A stretch of DNA of 58,148 nt, taken from positions 1 through 58,148 of the forward strand of contig NZ_JACICD010000017.1 of assembly GCF_014195655.1 (NCBI RefSeq), given 5' to 3'. Below the pieces are notes generated by a model that did no database searches, was not told where the DNA came from, and saw only the letters and a list, made by a program, of their open reading frames with translations. The DNA is from Ancylobacter tetraedralis (GTDB taxonomy: Bacteria > Pseudomonadota > Alphaproteobacteria > Rhizobiales > Xanthobacteraceae). Position numbers and translations under genes: made by a program. Position 1 is the first letter of the stretch. Each line of letters opens with the position of its first letter. Below, in pieces: positions 53,332-58,148 of the stretch.

Positions 53332-53673
53332 ATGAGCATCAAGAGAATCGAAGTCGGCCCGCGCATGAGCCAGGCCGTGGTCCACGGCTCCGTCGTCTAT
53401 CTCGCGGGCCAGGTCGCGCTGGGCGACGGCGTCGCCGCCCAGACGAGGGCTGTGCTCGACCAGATCGACGCGCTGCTGGCCGCCGCCGGCACCGACAAGA
53501 CCCGGATTCTGACCACCACCATCTACCTCTCCGATATCTCGACCTTCAGCGAGATGAATGCCGAGTGGGACAAGTGGGTCGCCGCCGGCCACACGCCGGC
53601 CCGCGCCACCGTCGAGGCCGCGCTCGCCACGCCGGACTACAAGGTCGAGATCGTCGTTTCCGCGGCGATCTGA
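53332..53673 (+). CDS. RidA/YjgF-family protein
   Basis: This 113-residue trimeric RidA-type protein has the pattern SIKRIEVGPRMSQAVVHGSV, VYLAGQVALGDGVAAQTRAV and the Arg of the active pocket in HTPARATVEAAL. Members with Arg hydrolyse reactive 2-aminoacrylate imines. The start MSIKRIEVGPRMS at 53332 is the usual one, although an in-frame ATG at 53308 sits right after the terminator. There is no clear promoter between terminator and start. Confidence 0.88.
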   Translation: MSIKRIEVGPRMSQAVVHGSVVYLAGQVALGDGVAAQTRAVLDQIDALLAAAGTDKTRILTTTIYLSDISTFSEMNAEWDKWVAAGHTPARATVEAALATPDYKVEIVVSAAI

Positions 53674-53714
53674 TCCATTCCGCGAGCCCGTCTCGAGGGC
53701 TGGCGGACACGAAA

Positions 53715-53740
53715 AAGGCCCCGTCCTGCGACGGGGCCTT
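53715..53740. terminator. Bidirectional terminator
   Basis: AAGGCCCCGTC pairs perfectly with GACGGGGCCTT around a 4-base loop, with AAAAA before and TTG after. It serves the RidA gene and the convergent symporter gene. Confidence 0.82.
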
Positions 53741-53833
53741 GTCGTATGTCGTTGCCGTGTTGTTGGTCCCGGCCTTGTCGTCTTCCGGCGGCGCGCCAGT
53801 CTGGCGCGGCGCCGCTTGTGCCGGATCTCGGGC

Positions 53834-55507
53834 TCAGTGCCAGTTGTCGAGGTCGCGATCCTTGGTCTCGGGCAGGAAGATCACGCCGATCACCACGGTC
53901 ATCAGGGCCACGATGATGGGGTACCAAAGCCCCGAGAAGATGTTGCCGGAGGCCGCCACGATGGCGAAAGCCGTGGGCGGCAGGAAGCCGCCGAACCAGC
54001 CATTGCCGATATGGTAGGGCAGCGACATGCCGGTGTAGCGGATGCGGGTCGGGAACAGTTCCACCAGCAGCGCGGCGATCGGGCCGTACACCATCGTCAC
54101 GTACAGCACGAGGATGAACAGCAGGCCGATGACCGCGAGCGAGCGGCTGTCGCTCAGCACGCCGCCAATGGTCGGCTGCTTGAGGATCGACGGGTCACCC
54201 ACCTTCGGGTAGCCGGCGGCCTGCGCCGCGGCGACGATCGCGGCGCCGGTCTTGTCGGTGTCGGCAACAGTCACCGGGGTACCGTTGACCGTGACGACGA
54301 CCGGCGAGCCGGCCGGGCCGGGCAGCAGCTGATAGTGCATCGAGTTGGTCGCCAGCGTGCGGCGGTAGACGTCGCACGGACGGGTGAAGACGCGCACGCC
54401 CACCGGATCGAACAGCGTGCCGCAATTGGCGGGATCGGCGGTGATGTCGATCTTCACATTCTCCGTCGCCGAGATCAGCATCGGATTGGCGATGCGGGCG
54501 ATGTTCTCGAACAGCGGGAAATAGGTGGCAGCCGCGATGAGGCAGCCAGCGATCAGGATCGGCTTGCGGCCGATCTTGTCCGACAGCCAGCCGAACAGGA
54601 CGAAGAACGGCGTGCCGATCAGCAGGCCGGCGGCGATCAGCAGGTTTGCCGTCGTACCGTCGACCTTCAGCGTCTGTGTCAGGAAGAACAGCGCGTAGAA
54701 CTGACCCGTGTACCAGACCACCGCCTGGCCAGCCGTGCCGCCGAACAGCGCGATGAGCGCGATCTTGGCATTCGACCAGCGGCCAAAGGCCTCCGTCAGC
54801 GGCGCCTTGGAGCGGCTGCCCTCCGCCTTCATCTTCTGGAAAGCCGGTGATTCGCTGAGCTGCAGGCGGATCCAGATCGAGAAGCCGAGCAGGACGATCG
54901 ACACCAGGAACGGAATGCGCCAGCCCCAGGCGTTGAAGTCTTCCGGCGACATGGACAGGCGCAGCGTCAGGATGACGAGCAGCGACAGGAACAGGCCGAC
55001 CGTGGCCGTGGTCTGGATCCACGACGTGTAGAAGCCGCGCCGCCCATGTGGGGAGTGTTCGGCGACATAGGTGGCGGCACCGCCATATTCACCGCCGAGC
55101 GCAAGGCCCTGGGCCAGACGGCAGATGATGAAGATCACCGGAGCGGCATAGCCGATCGTCTCGTAGCTCGGCAGCAGGCCGACCGCAAAGGTGGCGATGC
55201 CCATCAGCGTCATGGTGACGAGGAAGGTGTATTTCCGGCCGATGAGATCGCCGAGGCGTCCGAAGAACAGCGCGCCGAACGGGCGTACCGCGAAGCCGGC
55301 GGCGAAGCCGAACAGCACGAAGATGAACTTGGCCGTGTCATTGCTGCCGGGCACGAAGGTCATCGCGATATTCGCGGCCAGCGAGCCCGCGAGATAGAAG
55401 TCATACCACTCGAAAACCGTGCCGGCGGAGGAGGCGATGATGACCTTCCTCTCTTCCCGCGTCATCGGTCCGGACCGTGTTGTCGGACCTGCCGTCGTTA
55501 CGCTCAT
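53834..55507 (-). CDS. MHS-family (metabolite:H+ symporter) MFS transporter
   Basis: This 557-residue proton symporter has twelve helices. It carries the MFS motif GRLGDLIGRK between helices two and three, the MHS hallmark CRLAQGLALGGEYGG, the repeat motif GWLSDKIGRKP, and FEWYDFYLAG near the N-terminus. Between helices nine and ten it holds an extracytoplasmic insert of about 110 residues with two cysteines (PANCGTLF, TRPCDVYR), not present in shorter MHS proteins. It takes up an organic acid or osmolyte. The substrate is unknown. Confidence 0.93.
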   Translation of the reverse strand: MSVTTAGPTTRSGPMTREERKVIIASSAGTVFEWYDFYLAGSLAANIAMTFVPGSNDTAKFIFVLFGFAAGFAVRPFGALFFGRLGDLIGRKYTFLVTMTLMGIATFAVGLLPSYETIGYAAPVIFIICRLAQGLALGGEYGGAATYVAEHSPHGRRGFYTSWIQTTATVGLFLSLLVILTLRLSMSPEDFNAWGWRIPFLVSIVLLGFSIWIRLQLSESPAFQKMKAEGSRSKAPLTEAFGRWSNAKIALIALFGGTAGQAVVWYTGQFYALFFLTQTLKVDGTTANLLIAAGLLIGTPFFVLFGWLSDKIGRKPILIAGCLIAAATYFPLFENIARIANPMLISATENVKIDITADPANCGTLFDPVGVRVFTRPCDVYRRTLATNSMHYQLLPGPAGSPVVVTVNGTPVTVADTDKTGAAIVAAAQAAGYPKVGDPSILKQPTIGGVLSDSRSLAVIGLLFILVLYVTMVYGPIAALLVELFPTRIRYTGMSLPYHIGNGWFGGFLPPTAFAIVAASGNIFSGLWYPIIVALMTVVIGVIFLPETKDRDLDNWH

Positions 55508-55861
55508 GTTCGTTCCCTTCCCCAGAATATGCCGCGCGAATAGCCAGGCGCGCCCAAGAATGTGCGCGTCGAAATGCGAACTCCCGCGTTGGGAGTCGCG
55601 TCAGTGCTGTCGGTCGAGTTTGGGAGTTCCTGCGGGAACGCCGGTCACTCGGGCTGTTTCCTCCCGGTGACGGTCCGCAATAAATCGGTTTGCGCCGTTC
55701 CCCGGATCAGTGGAGCGCGGAATTCTTTGATTCCTGCACTGCCTCATCGGAAAGCTTGGCGAAAAGTGTGGCGTTTGACGATTGGCAATTGGTCGTAACG
55801 CGGCAGATGCTGCGCTGCGAAGCGGTTGCCGGCTCCGGTCAGCGGTGCCGGTTGTGTGCGC
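55508..55861. other. Intergenic region, no gene supported
   Basis: Small hairpins (ACTCCCGCGTTGGGAGT near 55581, GTTCCTGCGGGAAC near 55625) are seen but no gene. The symporter promoter should be near 55510-55580. Confidence 0.4.
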
Positions 55862-56794
55862 TCAGTTCCGCACGCCGATGGCGCGCCGGGCGATGTGCAG
55901 AGCGAGCACGGCCGCGTTGGAGACGTTGAGGCTGACAATGGCGCCGGGCAGGTCGATGCGCGCGAGCGTGTCGCAGGTCTGGCGCGTCAGCTGGCGCAGC
56001 CCCTTGCCCTCGGCGCCGAGCACCAGCGCCACCGGCGCGCGCAGCCGGGTGTCGACGAGGTCGGCGGGGCCTTCGCTGTCGAGCCCCACCACCTGCGCGC
56101 CGCGCTTCTTCAGGTCGTCCAGCGCGCGGGCGAGATTGCCGACGAAGCAGAACGGCACATGTTCCAGCCCGCCGCTCGCGCTCTTGGCGAGCACGCCGGT
56201 CGCCGCGGGGCTGTGGCGCGCGGTGGTGATGATGGCCCCCACCCGCAGCGCCGCCGCGGAACGCACGATGGCGCCGACATTGTGCGGATCGGTGATCTGG
56301 TCGAGCACCAGCACGAGGTCGTTCTCCGCCGCTTCCTCAAGGGTGAGCGAGGGCAGGGGATCGCATTCGGCAAACAGGCCCTGGTGCACCGCGTCCGATT
56401 CGAGAAGGCGGTCGATCTCGCCGGGGCGCACGAGTTGCGGCTCGATCTTGAGCGGAACCGATTCGTCCTGCAGCCGCTTCAGCGCGTTCTCGGTCGCCAT
56501 CAGGCGACGGAAGCGGCGCTGTGGATTGCGCAGCGCCTCGGTGACGCTGTGCCAGCCATAGAGGATCGCGACGTCCTCGGGCCATTCGCCGAAGGGCCGG
56601 CCGGCGGGGCGCTCGCGCCGCCCGTCATGACCGCGCTTTCCGCCCTTGTCGTGCCAGTTCTTCGCCGGCCGCGCCTTGCCGCTCGCGCGGGCGCCGGAAT
56701 CGAAGCCCGGCTTCGCGGGGGCGTGGGGACGGTCCGGTGGCTGGCGGGGGCGATCGTTCATGGCTTGGCTCTGTGTGTCCCCGCCTTCTGTCAT
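55862..56794 (-). CDS. rlmB: 23S rRNA (guanosine-2'-O)-methyltransferase RlmB
   Basis: This 310-residue SPOUT methyltransferase has a disordered basic N-terminus (RERPAGRPFG region), then a substrate-binding domain starting ILYGWHSVTEALRNPQRRFR. The catalytic domain contains DQITDPHNVGAIVRSAAA and the knot motifs VLGAEGKGLRQLTRQTCD and IVSLNVSNAAVLAL. It methylates G2251 of 23S rRNA by family knowledge. The start is uncertain: ATG 56794 is used and ATG 56761 is an alternative. It lies next to the tRNA-tuf cluster and reads away from it. Confidence 0.92.
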   Translation of the reverse strand: MTEGGDTQSQAMNDRPRQPPDRPHAPAKPGFDSGARASGKARPAKNWHDKGGKRGHDGRRERPAGRPFGEWPEDVAILYGWHSVTEALRNPQRRFRRLMATENALKRLQDESVPLKIEPQLVRPGEIDRLLESDAVHQGLFAECDPLPSLTLEEAAENDLVLVLDQITDPHNVGAIVRSAAALRVGAIITTARHSPAATGVLAKSASGGLEHVPFCFVGNLARALDDLKKRGAQVVGLDSEGPADLVDTRLRAPVALVLGAEGKGLRQLTRQTCDTLARIDLPGAIVSLNVSNAAVLALHIARRAIGVRN

Positions 56795-56978
56795 GGCGCG
56801 TCCGGCTTGGCAATTCGATCCACAGGCGCGAAGGGCCGGGGCAGGGGATGTTGGGCCGGCGGGGTTGACAGGGCCGGGGCACCTCACCATAAAGCGCGCC
56901 TCACGGGAGGCGGTGCTTCGGCGCCACATGCTTCCCGCGGCCGGAGTTCCGGCCACCACGACGTGCCTTGAGTGACCT

Positions 56979-57063
56979 GGGGGAGTGTCCCGAGCGGCAA
57001 AGGGGGCGGACTGTAAATCCGCTGGCTATGCCTTCGTAGGTTCGAGTCCTACCTCCCCCACCA
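56979..57063 (+). tRNA. tRNA-Tyr (GUA)
   Basis: Class II tRNA: GGGGGAG pairs with CTCCCCC, the anticodon loop CTGTAAA gives GUA, the long variable arm is GGCTATGCCTTCG, the T loop is GTTCGAGTC, and CCA is encoded after discriminator A. Confidence 0.96.
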
Positions 57064-57096
57064 CGTCGTATTGCTGCTATGTTTACCCCGACCTTC

Positions 57097-57170
57097 GCGG
57101 GTGTAGCTCAATGGTAGAGCAACAGCCTTCCAAGCTGATGACGAGGGTTCGATTCCCTTCACCCGCTCCA
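57097..57170 (+). tRNA. tRNA-Gly (UCC)
   Basis: GCGGGTG pairs with CACCCGC, the D loop is AGCTCAATGGTAGAGC, the anticodon loop CTTCCAA gives UCC, the T loop is GTTCGATTC, discriminator T is followed by encoded CCA. It is 33 bases after tRNA-Tyr and probably cotranscribed with it. Confidence 0.96.
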
Positions 57171-57205
57171 ACCCCCATCCCCCACCGCTGAATGCCGCTG
57201 CCGCT

Positions 57206-57247
57206 CCACCGCGCGCGATGCGCAGGCGGGCGTCTCGCGCGCGGTGG
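57206..57247 (+). other. Stem-loop between tRNA-Gly and tuf
   Basis: CCACCGCGCGC (57206-57216) pairs with GCGCGCGGTGG (57237-57247) around a 20-base loop. It may separate or process the tRNA transcript from the tuf message. Confidence 0.5.
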
Positions 57248-57366
57248 GCTTCTCGCGCGCGCATGCGAAACGCGGTACTTAACGCGGCACTTGCGGAATT
57301 GCAGGAAACCGCCTATCCCACGCCCCGATTTTCGCGACGTCGGGACGTTGCTGAAGGAAACAGGTC

Positions 57367-58148
57367 ATGGCCAAAGAGAAGTTCAACCGTTCGAAGCCTC
57401 ACTGCAACATTGGTACGATTGGGCACGTCGACCATGGCAAGACGTCGCTGACGGCTGCGATCACGAAGGTTCTCGCTGAGTCGGGCGGGGCTACGTTCAC
57501 GGCGTACGACCAGATTGACAAGGCGCCGGAAGAGAAGGCGCGCGGGATCACGATCTCGACGGCTCACGTCGAGTACGAGACGGCGAACCGCCACTACGCG
57601 CATGTCGACTGCCCCGGTCACGCGGATTATGTGAAGAACATGATCACCGGCGCGGCGCAGATGGACGGCGCGATCCTCGTCGTTTCGGCGGCGGACGGCC
57701 CGATGCCGCAGACCCGCGAGCACATCCTTCTGGCGCGCCAGGTTGGCGTTCCGGCTCTGGTGGTGTTCCTGAACAAGTGCGACCAGGTCGACGACGAGGA
57801 ACTCCTCGAGCTGGTCGAGCTGGAAGTGCGCGAGCTTCTGTCGAAGTACGACTTCCCGGGCGACGACATCCCGATCATCCGCGGCTCGGCGCTGGTGGCG
57901 CTGCAGAACGGCGACCCCAAGCTCGGCCATGACGCCGTGCTGGCGCTGATGGCGGAAGTGGACAAGTACATCCCGCAGCCGGAGCGTCCGGTTGACCAGC
58001 CGTTCCTGATGCCGATCGAAGACGTGTTCTCGATCTCGGGCCGTGGCACGGTGGTGACCGGTCGCGTCGAGCGCGGCATCGTGAAGGTCGGCGAGGAAGT
58101 CGAGATCGTCGGCATCCGCCCGACGGTGAAGACGACGGTGACCGGCGT
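57367..58148 (+). CDS. tuf: Elongation factor Tu, N-terminal part
   Basis: The first 260 codons of EF-Tu are seen; the gene runs past the window edge. The GTPase domain has P-loop [14 protein letters not shown], switch [15 protein letters not shown], switch [18 protein letters not shown] and NKCD. Domain 2 begins at [20 protein letters not shown]. It delivers aminoacyl-tRNA to the ribosome. AAGGAAA before the ATG marks the start. The tRNA-Tyr, tRNA-Gly, tuf order is the widely conserved tufB arrangement. Confidence 0.97.
   Translation, partial: MAKEKFNRSKPHCNIGTIGHVDHGKTSLTAAITKVLAESGGATFTAYDQIDKAPEEKARGITISTAHVEYETANRHYAHVDCPGHADYVKNMITGAAQMDGAILVVSAADGPMPQTREHILLARQVGVPALVVFLNKCDQVDDEELLELVELEVRELLSKYDFPGDDIPIIRGSALVALQNGDPKLGHDAVLALMAEVDKYIPQPERPVDQPFLMPIEDVFSISGRGTVVTGRVERGIVKVGEEVEIVGIRPTVKTTVTG

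Overview
The window is high-GC chromosomal DNA of an alphaproteobacterium, most likely order Hyphomicrobiales (a Xanthobacter/Ancylobacter/Starkeya-like genome). This rests on inference from several features: the tRNA-Tyr, tRNA-Gly, tuf order at the right end, the TamA/TamB pair, a DUF2336 protein, a DUF3297 protein, an Irr-type iron box and GTCGTCCC...GGGACGAC palindromic repeats. No rRNA genes, CRISPR arrays or complete insertion sequences were seen.

1-3.7 kb is the edge of an integrated element. It holds a P4-type tyrosine recombinase, a hypothetical protein, an excisionase-like helix-turn-helix protein and the start of a further gene, all reading leftward. Just outside are short tandem repeats, the amino-terminal stump of a second integrase and degenerate DNA. 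3.7-10.9 kb is a LysR-controlled gene set: two permeases, a Tat-exported binding protein and an ATPase of the spermidine/putrescine/Fe class, then an Asp/Glu-racemase-fold protein that seems to lack both catalytic cysteines, and a Tat-exported aspartoacylase/succinylglutamate-desuccinylase-type zinc enzyme. The substrate is unknown.

11-20.2 kb is an iron/siderophore locus: Irr-like box, FecI-type sigma factor, FecR-type regulator, TonB-dependent receptor with signalling domain, FhuD-like binding protein, fused FhuB permease and a PvdE/SyrD-like ABC exporter. It ends in a broken chimeric ATPase whose front is FhuC-like and whose tail is from an amino-acid-transporter ATPase. The repeated leader before fecR and the receptor gene is probably the sigma-controlled promoter.

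20.3-25.5 kb holds sulfur/cysteine genes (sseA, alaX-type editing protein, cysK), a photolyase and a short-chain dehydrogenase. 25.6-31.9 kb is tamA-tamB. 32-42.5 kb holds small exported proteins, an orphan ParA-type ATPase, an L,D-transpeptidase, flavin enzymes, a DUF2336 protein, NAD kinase, CutA, a MarR-YbcV pair, a Tat-exported metallo-beta-lactamase-fold hydrolase and a small outer-membrane barrel. 42.7-46.9 kb is a complete PotDABC-type operon read leftward. 47-55.5 kb carries an SLT-SPOR transglycosylase, a TerC protein, a molybdopterin oxidoreductase, a membrane protein, tRNA-Thr, a cysteine-rich secreted protein, an OmpA-domain protein, a RidA protein and an MHS-family symporter. The window ends with rlmB, tRNA-Tyr, tRNA-Gly and truncated tuf.

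The strongest unusual signals are the chimeric FhuC/AapP-type ATPase remnant, the duplicated leader of the fec-type locus with its Irr-like box, and the cysteine-less racemase-fold protein encoded between an ABC importer and an exported amidohydrolase-type enzyme. No clearly new defence system was found.
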